Below, piece by piece: positions 1-8,859 of a stretch of 64,000 bases of DNA. The stretch spans positions 1-64,000 of the forward strand of contig JAOASD010000004.1 of the NCBI GenBank assembly GCA_025210265.1. Reading direction: 5' to 3'. The notes below the pieces were generated by a model. It did no database searches and was not told where the DNA came from. It saw only the letters and a program-made list of their open reading frames with translations. The stretch's first letter is position 1. Each line of letters begins with the position of its first letter. A program made the translations under genes and the position numbers. The stretch comes from Pelagimonas sp. GTDB lineage: Bacteria > Pseudomonadota > Alphaproteobacteria > Rhodobacterales > Rhodobacteraceae.

Positions 1-1767
1 AACCCGCGCAGAGCCAGCGCCAAGTCGTAACAGATGCCCGATTTCCATATAATCGCCGGTCTCGGTCACGAAACGGTGACCCGGCGTAACGGTCAGCTTC
101 TCGCGGCCATCAGCGAAGTCGAGGGTAATAAATTCCTGAGTCGTGTTCGTGAACAGCTTATCAACAACACCGGGAACGGGGTTACCATCAGCGTCAAAGG
201 TTAGAACAACGTCCGATTGGGTGATGGACTCGACTGGCTTGGCAGTCCCGTCGGTAAGAGTGATGAGGGTGCCAGCAGGGAAGCAATCCTGGGCTTCGGC
301 CAGACCGAGCATCTCACGACTTTCTTGAAGAGATATGTCGCTGTTCGCAACAGCAACACGCAATGCGTCAATGAAGTCTTGTACTGCAGGTTCAGCACTT
401 TGACCGTAGGTCTCGACAAAGTTTTCCAATTCCTGGAAGGCAGGGTACAGGTCATATTCGCCTAACAGGAAACCAACCGATTGCCCGTAGCCTTCAAGAT
501 AGTCCTTAACTGCGATTAGGAGTTTAAACTTCTGATCGCTCGTCAGCGCGTCGTTCATAAGGTTTGCAAAATTGGCATTCTCATAAACATTGTCACTCGT
601 CAGACTAAATTCACCGAACCAAAATTCAACGGCCTCAACAACATTATTAAGACCATCAAGAATATCGTTTTCGATGTACTTGCTGGCAAAACCAATAGCT
701 ATCTTCAAGCCCGCCAAGCTCTCATAAATTTCATACGCCTTATAAACAAGGCCGAAACCACTCAATGAAGCCAAGGCGGTAATTGCCAATTCTTGCCCGA
801 CTTGCTCCAGTACATCATCAAGGTACTGAAAGCTCTCTGACAAAACGTTCGAATTCTTGACCAAGCGCACCAGATCACGGATAGATAGATCCGTGCCGCT
901 GAGCGGCCCCGCAGGTGAAACAAGCCCCGCCACAAACAGTGACAGGCTGACAGCATCTATAAGAATGGTACCCTTGTCATCAATGGCAGCGCCCAAGTTC
1001 TTGATAGCTTGAACATCAGCAACATTCTGATCAGGAAAAACCGCAAAAACATGATCGCCTTGTTTCACCACAAGCGTTTTATTGGTATTATTGTTCAGAA
1101 TGCGGACCAGATCCGCGATATCTGCATCCAATGATCGCGCGTTCAAGGCATCGGCCAGTCTTTTTTGGCCTTCAGGGGTGGTCAGATCAGCGTTTTGAAT
1201 CAGGGTTTGGGAGTCGGTGGCAAGCTGCGCTAACCGGTCCGATTGCGTCGTAGAGTTGGTCAGCGAATAGCGTTCTGTATCCAGTGCAGAGTTCGCGTCT
1301 TGCTGAGCATATTTCGGGCTATTGTTGAGACCACCTACAATGGCCGTATTCCCACCAGCACCCAAATTAAAATACAGGGCGTATTTGTTGTTGGAATCTC
1401 GGTAGTCTCCAATCTGGGCATCGATGTCCTCGAAGATTTCGTCTGAAGGAGCCCCATTGAGGTTCGCGGTGAAGGCCGGATCGGAAAATGCAACCTTAAG
1501 GACGTTGGTCAACCCAATCAATTGCCCTTTCTTCTGGGCGTTTGTGAGATCAGCAGCAAGAATAATTTCGATTTCAGTTCGCACCCAATCTCTGTAGCCC
1601 GGGTGTGATCCATGATGAACCGTAAATACCGCATTGACCTCATTTGGCAAGCCCATAAGGTTGATCGCTTTGCTGTCTTGGGAGAAGCCAACATCCGCGA
1701 ATAGCATTGCTAAATCTGGATCCTTAAAGAGCTCTTTTGGAACAATGTGATGATCTTCTAGTGACAT
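1..1767 (-). CDS. AHH-nuclease-like / Hint-domain polymorphic protein (3' end beyond the window)
   Basis: 589 codons are visible and the frame is open at the left edge, so the C-terminus is missing. The ATG at 1767 is the likely start because an in-frame TAA lies at 1788-1786 and a purine-rich AAAGAGA sits upstream. Residues 5-60 carry HHIVPKELF and then HHGSHPGYRDWV, the signature of the AHH branch of HNH/EndoVII nucleases. Residues about 270-360 include hydrophobic stretches. From Cys495 (CFPAGTLITL) to His564 (TVTPGHRF) there is a Hint (hedgehog/intein) domain with its nucleophile Cys and block-B His. Hint domains usually release a C-terminal toxin by self-cleavage, so a further effector domain may lie off the edge. 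A nuclease motif at the extreme N-terminus is unusual. Base composition is lower in GC than the surroundings, which suggests transfer. AHH assignment is from motif reading only. Confidence 0.75.
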   Translation of the reverse strand, partial: MSLEDHHIVPKELFKDPDLAMLFADVGFSQDSKAINLMGLPNEVNAVFTVHHGSHPGYRDWVRTEIEIILAADLTNAQKKGQLIGLTNVLKVAFSDPAFTANLNGAPSDEIFEDIDAQIGDYRDSNNKYALYFNLGAGGNTAIVGGLNNSPKYAQQDANSALDTERYSLTNSTTQSDRLAQLATDSQTLIQNADLTTPEGQKRLADALNARSLDADIADLVRILNNNTNKTLVVKQGDHVFAVFPDQNVADVQAIKNLGAAIDDKGTILIDAVSLSLFVAGLVSPAGPLSGTDLSIRDLVRLVKNSNVLSESFQYLDDVLEQVGQELAITALASLSGFGLVYKAYEIYESLAGLKIAIGFASKYIENDILDGLNNVVEAVEFWFGEFSLTSDNVYENANFANLMNDALTSDQKFKLLIAVKDYLEGYGQSVGFLLGEYDLYPAFQELENFVETYGQSAEPAVQDFIDALRVAVANSDISLQESREMLGLAEAQDCFPAGTLITLTDGTAKPVESITQSDVVLTFDADGNPVPGVVDKLFTNTTQEFITLDFADGREKLTVTPGHRFVTETGDYMEIGHLLRLGAGSARV

Positions 1768-1789
1768 AACAAAAATCTCTTTAACTTAT

Positions 1790-2515
1790 TCAATTCAAAT
1801 CATTCGTGACTTTCATGTTCGAAAAACGAATGCCTCTCATACCTTTTGGTATCCGGGACTTGAAGGCATCTGTGCAGAAGACGTTTCCTGATCTTTTGTC
1901 GCGCCAGATGACCTTCCCGGCGCAACGCGACGCGAGCTTTTGCCCCCTCCCAAACGGCCTCTGGATTATTGCGCCCTCAGGTCGCTCAATTGTACTTTTA
2001 AACTTAACACTTTCGTAGTCCCAGGCATCATGGCGCGCGACAAGGCAACAATAGAAATATGGGCCGCCGGGCACTGTTTTCTGCGCCGTGTCGTTCCAAT
2101 ATTTCAGGACTGGGAAAAAGTCGAAAAGAGTTTCACCCGCTTCGCGGCTCAGCTCCTCAAAAATGGTTTTGATCTCTTCGCTGACAACGGCGATACCCCT
2201 AGGGGAGCCGCCCCAGTATCCGACATAGGGGATAGGCTTGTCATCCGCCTCTATACGCACCCAAAGGGATTGCAGCCAGGCCTTTGTTGCGTCTGTCAGG
2301 CGGCTGGGTTTTTCCCAGACGTCCTTTGCATAAAACTCGCCATTGTCGAATTGAAACCGCTTATCATAGCCTTTCATGCCCTCTCTTGGTGCATCTTTGG
2401 GCAAATAGTAGGATTCTTCAATGGGACCTTCATTCGTGCACCCCCGCAGGTAGCCTGTCGGATATCCAGAAAATTTGGCCTCCCCATCTTGATTGATTTG
2501 ATAACAATTTACCAT
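1790..2515 (-). CDS. hypothetical protein, candidate immunity protein
   Basis: 241 residues with no signal peptide or membrane segment. It ends 22 bp before the start of the AHH/Hint gene on the same strand, so the two are probably cotranscribed. The C-terminus (VIWRDKRSGNVFCTDAFKSR, then GMRGIRF) resembles the end of Imm43/DUF1629-type immunity proteins, in which a displayed strand precedes a G-x-F motif; this is a weak pattern match. Position next to a polymorphic-toxin-like gene is the main argument for an immunity role. If that is wrong, it is simply an uncharacterised cytoplasmic protein. Lower-GC codon use matches the neighbouring toxin-like gene. Confidence 0.6.
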   Translation of the reverse strand: MVNCYQINQDGEAKFSGYPTGYLRGCTNEGPIEESYYLPKDAPREGMKGYDKRFQFDNGEFYAKDVWEKPSRLTDATKAWLQSLWVRIEADDKPIPYVGYWGGSPRGIAVVSEEIKTIFEELSREAGETLFDFFPVLKYWNDTAQKTVPGGPYFYCCLVARHDAWDYESVKFKSTIERPEGAIIQRPFGRGQKLASRCAGKVIWRDKRSGNVFCTDAFKSRIPKGMRGIRFSNMKVTNDLN

Positions 2516-2974
2516 TTTCTACAACAGCCCAGTCTTGCCAGTGATCATTGTTTCACGTCTCTCACTCTTCCCAACACGAGTCAACGAGTTGCAATATGGG
2601 AAATGTCAGGGTTTCTTCCCACAACCAAACGGCCAGATTTCGCAGCTGTTCATGATGGGCCACAAGGGATGCGGTGCGCCCACGAAGCGGCCAATTTGAG
2701 GGGCGGCGAAGGTGTGGCCGTCATGACCACATCTTTCGGTCGTGGCGGCGACTTGCTGGGCCAACCGCTCCAGACTTGGATGCGTTGATGGTGTTGCCGT
2801 TATGGCAAGACCTTTGCCCCATGGCGCGCAGCATTCGCCAAAGGGCGCAAAATTGCGCGCGTCAGATGATCGGGTAAATAATCAAGTTGAAATCAAGTGG
2901 CGTTGTGGCCCCCAAATATTGAGAGACCCCTTAGCTCACTTGACATAGCGCCCAGCCGTCGCAAGGTTTGAAGG
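2516..2974. other. 459-bp stretch without a recognisable gene
   Basis: No reading frame here has a plausible start, ribosome binding site and family resemblance. The right half is rich in short G/C-biased words and could be a decayed gene, but I could not identify any family in six frames. It separates the toxin-like pair from the ordinary chromosomal genes to the right. Confidence 0.4.
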
Positions 2975-3115
2975 ATGTTTAGATTGATTTTCTTCATTGC
3001 CGCCGCTTCACTCGGCACTGCGCTTTTCTTCTTAGGCTATCCGCAGCTGGGGGCTGGGCTTCACATGCTTTGGATGTGGGTCGCAATCGCCACCGGTGAC
3101 GGCGAGCCATCCTAA
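2975..3115 (+). CDS. small hydrophobic protein (46 aa)
   Basis: ATG at 2975 preceded by GCAAGG about 8 bases upstream; stop TAA at 3113. The product begins MFRLIFFIAAASLGTALFFL, a single membrane helix or uncleaved signal anchor, followed by a second hydrophobic patch (GLHMLWMWVAIATG) and a short acidic tail. No family is recognised. It lies 23 bp from the convergent end of the FAD oxidoreductase. Small membrane ORFs arise by chance, so this needs transcript or proteomic support. Confidence 0.4.
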   Translation: MFRLIFFIAAASLGTALFFLGYPQLGAGLHMLWMWVAIATGDGEPS

Positions 3116-3138
3116 TTTGGGGAAGCGTCCGCTAACAT

Positions 3139-4779
3139 TTAAGCCACGAGCGCAGCTTTAGTCGCTGACTTTGGATCTTTCAGCCGCGTTCCGCCATTCA
3201 GGATTGTTTTCAACAGGTCATCCACGTCGCTCTTTGTGGCCCGCTGGGCCAACGCCTTAGCCACTTCACCCCCCGCTGCACCCGCAGCAGCAGCGACGGC
3301 TATTGGTGTTTGCGTGATGCCCGCCGTCATCGCCGCGCCCATACCGAGAATGCGTTGCAGGCCGCCAGATGTCGGGGCTATTTGGCCCACTTTCCGCAGT
3401 CGGTTGGTGACGGGGGTTCCCAGAACAACGCGCTCCATTCCCTCGATTTCATCAGGCGTGTATCCACTGCGCTGGCCAGCCCTTGTTGGGGCCATCTGCA
3501 TATCAAGAATTTCCCGGATTTTTTGTCGGCTGAAGGACATCACCGCAGCGATACGTGGCGTGCGGGCAAAGGACAGCACGGATTGATCATCCTGCGCCAC
3601 ATAACGCAGAGTGACGTTCAGAAATTCTTGATAAGACGCTGGGATGACCGCGCGGCATGCCTCGATAAACCGATCAAAAGAGTCAAACCCGACAAAATAC
3701 TCATGCAAAATATCCGTCCGGTCTGGATCGCGGTCATCCAGCGTCACCACCGGTTCATTGATCAGCGCGTTGCGGGTCACTGCACCGCTTCCGACCGTCG
3801 GCCCAATGCTGGTTTCGTTCCACCAGCGGAAGGATTTGAGCGCCTCATTGCCAAGCTGCGCGCGATAGATGCGGCTGGCCACATGCGCCATCCAACCAGA
3901 ACCGGAGGCTGCGGGTAACTCTGCTTGATCTTCGGTTTCGCGATAGGTGACCAGCAATGCCTTTTCAAAGAACTTATGGCGTTCCACGTTCAGGCGGCCA
4001 TAGGCCATGGTTACGGTCTTATCCTGGATGGCGTCCTTGAACCTATTGGCATAATCCTGCGCGGGCATCACCTCATATGTGGGTTTTAGGCGGGTATTGC
4101 GGACCATTTCGATGTCCATATCGACAATCACACCAATCAGGCCGTAGCCGCCCATTGCAAGATTGAACAGGTCTGTGTTCTGCGTCGGAGAACAGGTCAC
4201 GAGATCGCCGGATGGCAGAACCATGCGAACGGACCTGACCGTTGACCCCATTGGGCCAAATGGCACGGGCCAGCCATGGGCATTGACCGAATAAGTCGCT
4301 GCAAGGCCAAAATCATTATTTGATTGCATGACTTTGGGCGACCATCCCAGCGGATCAAGCGCGGCGATCACGTCGGACCAGCGCGCGCCCGCATGGGCGC
4401 GATAGACCTGATTTGCACTGTCAATTTCAATACCAGCATTTTCAAAGGTGATCGCAGTGCCGGCCCTTGGAATTGCCTGTCCCCCCATCGAGTGACGCGC
4501 CGCGCCGACATTCAGCGGATGCCCGGCGGCCTTTGCGTGACGCATTTCGCGACGAATGGTTTCTACCAGCGCGCTACCCCTGTCTGAGATATGCAGATGC
4601 TTATGTATAGGTGTCGCAGACAGCCCACTGGCATCATTGAGGATGGTCTGCCCCTCTGGCGCAAAAATTCTGCTCGTGCCTGCATAGGTCGGGAGGTCAG
4701 GGCGATATAGCCCCGACAATCCCCAGCCCGCGAGGCCCCCGAAACCAAGCAACGCGGCACGGCGCGTGAATTTTATCAT
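3139..4779 (-). CDS. FAD-binding (PCMH-type) oxidoreductase, Tat-type signal
   Basis: 546 residues. The N-terminus MIKFTRRAALLGFGGLAG has the twin-arginine and hydrophobic core of a Tat signal, so a folded flavoprotein is probably exported or membrane-tethered. Residues about 65-235 form a PCMH FAD-binding domain: NVGAARHSMGGQ matches the R/G-H-S-x-x-G-Q FAD motif, and SVNAHG and MGGYGLIGVI follow as in the family. This group oxidises sugar lactones, alcohols or prenyl-sugar substrates; the substrate here cannot be inferred. The C-terminal 130 residues contain Ala-rich hydrophobic stretches (GMGAAMTAGI, AVAAAAGAAGG) unusual for soluble family members. It is a single-gene unit; the upstream 217 bp contain the promoter but no clear box. 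Confidence 0.8.
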   Translation of the reverse strand: MIKFTRRAALLGFGGLAGWGLSGLYRPDLPTYAGTSRIFAPEGQTILNDASGLSATPIHKHLHISDRGSALVETIRREMRHAKAAGHPLNVGAARHSMGGQAIPRAGTAITFENAGIEIDSANQVYRAHAGARWSDVIAALDPLGWSPKVMQSNNDFGLAATYSVNAHGWPVPFGPMGSTVRSVRMVLPSGDLVTCSPTQNTDLFNLAMGGYGLIGVIVDMDIEMVRNTRLKPTYEVMPAQDYANRFKDAIQDKTVTMAYGRLNVERHKFFEKALLVTYRETEDQAELPAASGSGWMAHVASRIYRAQLGNEALKSFRWWNETSIGPTVGSGAVTRNALINEPVVTLDDRDPDRTDILHEYFVGFDSFDRFIEACRAVIPASYQEFLNVTLRYVAQDDQSVLSFARTPRIAAVMSFSRQKIREILDMQMAPTRAGQRSGYTPDEIEGMERVVLGTPVTNRLRKVGQIAPTSGGLQRILGMGAAMTAGITQTPIAVAAAAGAAGGEVAKALAQRATKSDVDDLLKTILNGGTRLKDPKSATKAALVA

Positions 4780-4996
4780 GTCTAGGTCTCTTTCGTCACT
4801 TATTACTCAAACAGGCTCACTTTGGGATCGGCACATTTTGAGATGGCCCAAATGCGCAGCTCTTATGGATATGTCCAACCTAGTCAGTGACCCAGGCAGC
4901 GCAAGGAATGGAATTCCATGACCCGAGAGGCAGGGCATTTCTCACAGCACCCCTGTACGCCATGACCAAATGCGGTTTATCTGGCCGATCCGCCTT

Positions 4997-6505
4997 TCAT
5001 TCGAATTGGGCTAGAAAATCATGCGCTACGGTCAAATGCGCGGCCTTTGTGTCCGGGGGCATCCGCGCGCCGGTGCGGCACATCATGGCCCAGCGGGGAT
5101 TGCGGGACAGGGCGTCAGAATGTTTGAAAATGAACCGCCAATACAGCCCATCCCAAATATCTGCCCAGGGCCCTTTGCCCCAGTGGCTCATTTTGCGAAT
5201 GTAGTTTGAGCCGGAAAAATACGGTTTTGTGGTGATCATCCCGCCATCTGCGTGCTGGCTCATGGCGTAGACATTGGGAACCATCACCCAATCATAGCTG
5301 TCGACAAACATTTCCATGAACCAGCGGTAGATGTCATCCGGGTCGATTTCACACAGAAACATGAAACCGCCAAGGACCATCAGCCGTTCAATATGGTGGC
5401 AATAGCCGGTTTTCAGGACGCGTCGGATTGTATCATCCAGCGGGTCAATGCCTGTTGTCCCGTCATAAAACGCGGCGGGCATCGGGCGATGATGCTGCCA
5501 GTGATTTGTGGTGCGCATGGGCACGCCCAGATCCTGATAGGTAGCGCGCATAAATTCGCGCCAGCCAATGATCTGGCGGATAAAACCTTCGACGGAATTG
5601 AGGGGAATGTCGCGGCGCTCTGCAGCGTCCAGCGCCGCATCAACAACCTGCTGTGGTGTCAGCAGGCCGATGTTCAGGGCGGGCGTCAGAACCCCATGCC
5701 AAAGCCAGTTTTCGCCCGCCACAATGGCGTCTTCGTAAAGGCCAAACTGGTCAAACCGGCGTTCGAGAAACTGGTCCAGCCAGGCCGTCGCCGCCCTGTG
5801 TGATGTGGGATAATACAGGGTGTCAACCGCGCCAAGCGCCTCTGGAAAATCGCGCTGCACACTTTTGCGCGCGGCTTCGTCCACGTCATCCGGCACAGGC
5901 CAATCCATCCAGGGGAGGCTTTTCAGCAGGGCCTTGGGCACCTTTTTGCGGTTCTCTTCGTCAAAGCTCCACCGCCCGCCTTTGGGTTGGTCGCCCTCCA
6001 TCAGAATGTCCAGACGGCGGCGCTGGCTTTTGTAATACTCGGCCATGAACCACCGTTTGCGCCCGCTGGCAAAGGCGCGATTGTCGGCCTGGCTGTTGAG
6101 AAAGCCGGGCGTTGGCAGGATCGTCAGCGTGATACCGGTTTGCCTTGCCGCGTTGTGCAGACGCCGTTCGGCGATGAAATCCACCGGCTCCGTCATGCGG
6201 ATCTGTTTGATCCCCCCAGAGGCGAGATCCCGGAACAGGCGCAGACACGCATCGGCGCGCCCGTCATAGGGTCTGATCGTCGCATCCAGGCCGCGGGCGA
6301 TCAAACCCTGTTGGTATCGCGCCATGCTGGCCCGATGCAGCCACAGTTTCTGTTTGTGCAGTCTGGCGGGATAGTGCGGATCCCCGAAAAACAGCGGGTC
6401 TTCGAACAGAACCACCTTTGTCGGCAGATCGGTCAATCCGGGATGGTCGGCAAATAGCTGATTGGGCAGCAGAAGGGTCGCTGAGGGCAAGGTGTTGTCT
6501 TTCAT
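4997..6505 (-). CDS. cryptochrome/photolyase-related protein (PhrB/CryB family) lacking the Fe-S cysteines
   Basis: 502 residues, the usual length of the prokaryotic (6-4) photolyase/CryPro (FeS-BCP) family. The N-terminal antenna domain begins with LLLPNQLF and VVLFEDPLFF. The FAD domain shows HHIERLMVLG, YDWVMVPNVYAMSQHADGG, TKPYFSGSNYIRKMS and LYWRF. In characterised members a [4Fe-4S] cluster is held by four Cys: one in a T-D-M-x-C segment and three after K-M-S-D-Y. Here those places read TGIDPLDDTI and KMSHWGKGPWADIWDGLYW, so all four are absent. The protein should bind FAD and may repair UV lesions or signal light, but without the cluster. It is 6 bp downstream of a LysR gene in the same orientation, probably one operon. 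Confidence 0.88.
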   Translation of the reverse strand: MKDNTLPSATLLLPNQLFADHPGLTDLPTKVVLFEDPLFFGDPHYPARLHKQKLWLHRASMARYQQGLIARGLDATIRPYDGRADACLRLFRDLASGGIKQIRMTEPVDFIAERRLHNAARQTGITLTILPTPGFLNSQADNRAFASGRKRWFMAEYYKSQRRRLDILMEGDQPKGGRWSFDEENRKKVPKALLKSLPWMDWPVPDDVDEAARKSVQRDFPEALGAVDTLYYPTSHRAATAWLDQFLERRFDQFGLYEDAIVAGENWLWHGVLTPALNIGLLTPQQVVDAALDAAERRDIPLNSVEGFIRQIIGWREFMRATYQDLGVPMRTTNHWQHHRPMPAAFYDGTTGIDPLDDTIRRVLKTGYCHHIERLMVLGGFMFLCEIDPDDIYRWFMEMFVDSYDWVMVPNVYAMSQHADGGMITTKPYFSGSNYIRKMSHWGKGPWADIWDGLYWRFIFKHSDALSRNPRWAMMCRTGARMPPDTKAAHLTVAHDFLAQFE

Positions 6506-6511
6506 CAGGGA

Positions 6512-7417
6512 TCAGATGTTCAGCAGCCTTGCGGCTTCGCTGCGCAGGATGGCGGCCAGCACATCGCTGCCGGGGCGCGGGTCGGGCAGCTGGGGTTGGA
6601 TCAGGGCGATGTCGCGCCGGGCGGTTGGGTGGTCCAGCGCGTGCAGGCTGACATCGGTGCCGCGGCGGGCTTCGGTGGCGGCATAGATGCTGGGCAGGAT
6701 GGCGATGCCGGCCCCGCTGGCGGCCATCAGGCGGATCGAATCCAGGCTGGTGCCTTCGTATTCATCAGACACTCGGCCCCCGGCACTGGCGGCCAGCCCG
6801 GCAACGATATGGGACAGCCGGTGCCTGGTTCCAAGGGTCAGCAGGGTCCGCCCCTGCAAATCCTTCAGGGTAAAGCGGTGCGGGCGCGTGGCCAGCGGAT
6901 CGTCCAGCGCCACCGCCGCCCAAAGCGTTTCTGTAAACAGGTCGTCCTTGCGCGCGCCGGGGTGGTCTTCGGGTGTGGAAATCACCATGTCGAGCCGCCC
7001 GCTGCGCAGGCCTTCGTCCAGATCGCGGGTGCTTTCTTCGCGGATGATCAGGCGAAAGCGGGGATGTTCCACATGCAGGCGCTGCACCACGCCGGGCAGC
7101 AGATAAGGCCCGATTGACGGAGGCACCCCCAGCCGCAGGCGGCCCTGAAAGATCCCGCTGCCCCGTGCGGCGGCGCGCAGGTCCTGGACCTCGTATAGAA
7201 TTTGGCGGGCGCGGCGCACGATGTCTTCGCCCATCGGGGTGATCCTGGCCCCGGCGCGGCTGCGCTGGAACAGCTGCACCCCCAGATCGGATTCGACCTC
7301 GGCCAGCTGTGCGGACAGGCTGGGCTGGCTGACATTCAGCGCCGCTGCGGCCAGCCCGATCTGGCCGGTTTCAGCCACGGCAACGATATATTCCAGCTGG
7401 CGCAGGGTAGGGCGCAT
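6512..7417 (-). CDS. LysR-type regulator, OxyR-like but cysteine-free
   Basis: 301 residues. Residues 1-60 are the winged helix-turn-helix (LRQLEYIVAVAETGQIGLAA, then LNVSQPSLSAQLAEVE). The effector domain contains LRLGVPPSIGPYLLPGVV and LTLGTRHRLSHIV, which aligns with the redox loop of OxyR, but the whole protein has no Cys, so it cannot sense peroxide the OxyR way. It is transcribed divergently from nhaA (starts 97 bp apart) and precedes the photolyase gene by 6 bp. It probably controls itself, the photolyase and possibly nhaA from the shared intergenic region. The effector is unknown. Confidence 0.85.
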   Translation of the reverse strand: MRPTLRQLEYIVAVAETGQIGLAAAALNVSQPSLSAQLAEVESDLGVQLFQRSRAGARITPMGEDIVRRARQILYEVQDLRAAARGSGIFQGRLRLGVPPSIGPYLLPGVVQRLHVEHPRFRLIIREESTRDLDEGLRSGRLDMVISTPEDHPGARKDDLFTETLWAAVALDDPLATRPHRFTLKDLQGRTLLTLGTRHRLSHIVAGLAASAGGRVSDEYEGTSLDSIRLMAASGAGIAILPSIYAATEARRGTDVSLHALDHPTARRDIALIQPQLPDPRPGSDVLAAILRSEAARLLNI

Positions 7418-7514
7418 TATAGTCTGATCCTATGTAAACCAGTGTTATCTTATATTTGAACATATGGCGCGGCGATAAATATCAAGGAAAATCATCTGGT
7501 ATTTGGAGCTGAGA

Positions 7515-8708
7515 ATGGAACCTGTCCTGACCCGCATTCAGGCGTTTATGAAACTCGAAGCCAGCGCCGGTCTGGTCTTGATGGGGATGGCCGTTCTGGC
7601 CATGCTGGCGGCCAATACCGGGTTGGCCCCCTATTACGAAGGCCTGCTGGGCACCTATATCCATCTGGGGATCGGCGGTTTTGAAATCTCGAAACCGGCG
7701 CTGTTGTGGATCAATGACGGGTTGATGGCGATCTTCTTTTTCCTTGTCGGGCTGGAGATCAAGCGCGAAGTGCTGGCCGGTGAATTGTCCAGCTTTGACA
7801 AGGCAGTGCTGCCGATTTTGGCGGCGATTGGCGGCATGGCGGTGCCCGGATTGGTGTTTGTCGCGCTGAACTGGGGGTCGCCTGAGACACTGAATGGCTG
7901 GGCAGTTCCGACGGCGACGGATATTGCCTTTGCGCTGGGTATTCTGGCGTTGCTGGGCACGCGCGCGCCGGTTTCGCTCAAGGTGTTTTTGCTGGCGGTG
8001 GCAATCATCGACGATCTGGGCGCGATTGTCATCATCGCGGTGTTCTATACCTCTGACTTGTCCACCAACGCGCTGACCCTGTCGATGCTGGCCTTTGCGC
8101 TGGCTGTGATCCTGAACAGGATGGGGGTGCAGCGGGTGGCCCCCTATCTGATCATCGGGCTGTTCATGTGGGTCTTTGTGTTGAAATCCGGGGTTCATGC
8201 GACGCTGGCGGGTGTGTTGATCGCATTGACCATTCCGCTGAAGGAAAAGGACGGTGACAAGGCGTTGCTGTACCGGATGGAGCACGGCCTGCATTACTGG
8301 GTCGCCTTCCTGATCCTGCCGGTGTTCGCCTTTGCCAATGCCGGTGTCAGCCTGCAGGGGCTGTCGGTGGCGGATCTGACACAGCCGTTGACGCTGGGCA
8401 TTGCGGCGGGCCTGTTTGTGGGCAAGCAGGTGGGGGTGCTGGGCGCAACCTGGATCGGGGTGAAAAGCGGGCTGGCGCGTCTGCCCGAGGGTGTGGGCTG
8501 GCAGCATATCTATGGTGTGGCCTGTCTGACGGGTGTGGGCTTTACCATGAGCCTGTTCATTGGCTCGCTGGCTTTTGGTGCGGCAGAGACCATGAACGCC
8601 GTGCGGCTGGGGGTGATTGCCGGGTCGATCCTGTCAGGTGTGCTGGGCTTTGCGGTGTTGCGCATGGCGGCCCGCAGCCCGGCCGCTGCGGTGGCTCCGG
8701 CAGAATAA
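7515..8708 (+). CDS. nhaA: Na+/H+ antiporter NhaA
   Basis: 397 residues with about twelve membrane helices. NhaA signatures are LVGLEIKREVLAGELS, VPTATDIAFALGIL, LAVAIIDDLGAIVI (the paired Asp of the ion site) and GVGFTMSLFIGSLAF. It exchanges cytoplasmic Na+ for H+ at the inner membrane and fits a marine lifestyle. The frame is open from a TTG at 7503, but ATG 7515 is chosen because GGAGCTGA at 7505-7512 makes a correctly spaced ribosome binding site for it. It is a single-gene unit, divergent from the LysR gene and closed by a terminator at 8733. Confidence 0.96.
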   Translation: MEPVLTRIQAFMKLEASAGLVLMGMAVLAMLAANTGLAPYYEGLLGTYIHLGIGGFEISKPALLWINDGLMAIFFFLVGLEIKREVLAGELSSFDKAVLPILAAIGGMAVPGLVFVALNWGSPETLNGWAVPTATDIAFALGILALLGTRAPVSLKVFLLAVAIIDDLGAIVIIAVFYTSDLSTNALTLSMLAFALAVILNRMGVQRVAPYLIIGLFMWVFVLKSGVHATLAGVLIALTIPLKEKDGDKALLYRMEHGLHYWVAFLILPVFAFANAGVSLQGLSVADLTQPLTLGIAAGLFVGKQVGVLGATWIGVKSGLARLPEGVGWQHIYGVACLTGVGFTMSLFIGSLAFGAAETMNAVRLGVIAGSILSGVLGFAVLRMAARSPAAAVAPAE

Positions 8709-8732
8709 GGGGCACATGCGTTGACGGGTTGG

Positions 8733-8757
8733 AAAGGGCGCGGGTTTGCGCCCTTTT
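8733..8757 (+). terminator. rho-independent terminator of nhaA
   Basis: AAAGGGCGC, a 5-nt loop and GCGCCCTTT form a 9-bp stem followed by TT; it lies 25 bp after the nhaA stop. Confidence 0.85.
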
Positions 8758-8828
8758 TCATGTGCAGCGCCGGGGGGAGGGGCGTAATATGCCGGAAAAG
8801 GCATGTTATAATGTAACCTTAATTTCTG

Positions 8829-8857
8829 TTGACACAGCGAGATCCCTGATCCAGTAG
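8829..8857 (+). promoter_or_regulatory. candidate promoter of the cobalamin-riboswitch transcript
   Basis: A consensus -35 TTGACA is at 8829-8834. Seventeen bases later the -10 position reads CAGTAG, a poor match. An alternative TATAAT at 8807-8812 lacks a good -35. An ATGCC-N6-GGCAT inverted repeat at 8789-8804 may be an operator. The transcript must begin before the riboswitch at about 8860. Confidence 0.35.
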
Positions 8858-8859
8858 TG

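Noticed and set aside
1940-2788. Long plus-strand frame opposite the candidate immunity gene
   Set aside because: It is antisense to a better-supported gene, has no ribosome binding site and shows no family resemblance.
6512-7417. OxyR peroxide sensor
   Set aside because: Overall similarity is OxyR-like, but the protein contains no cysteine.
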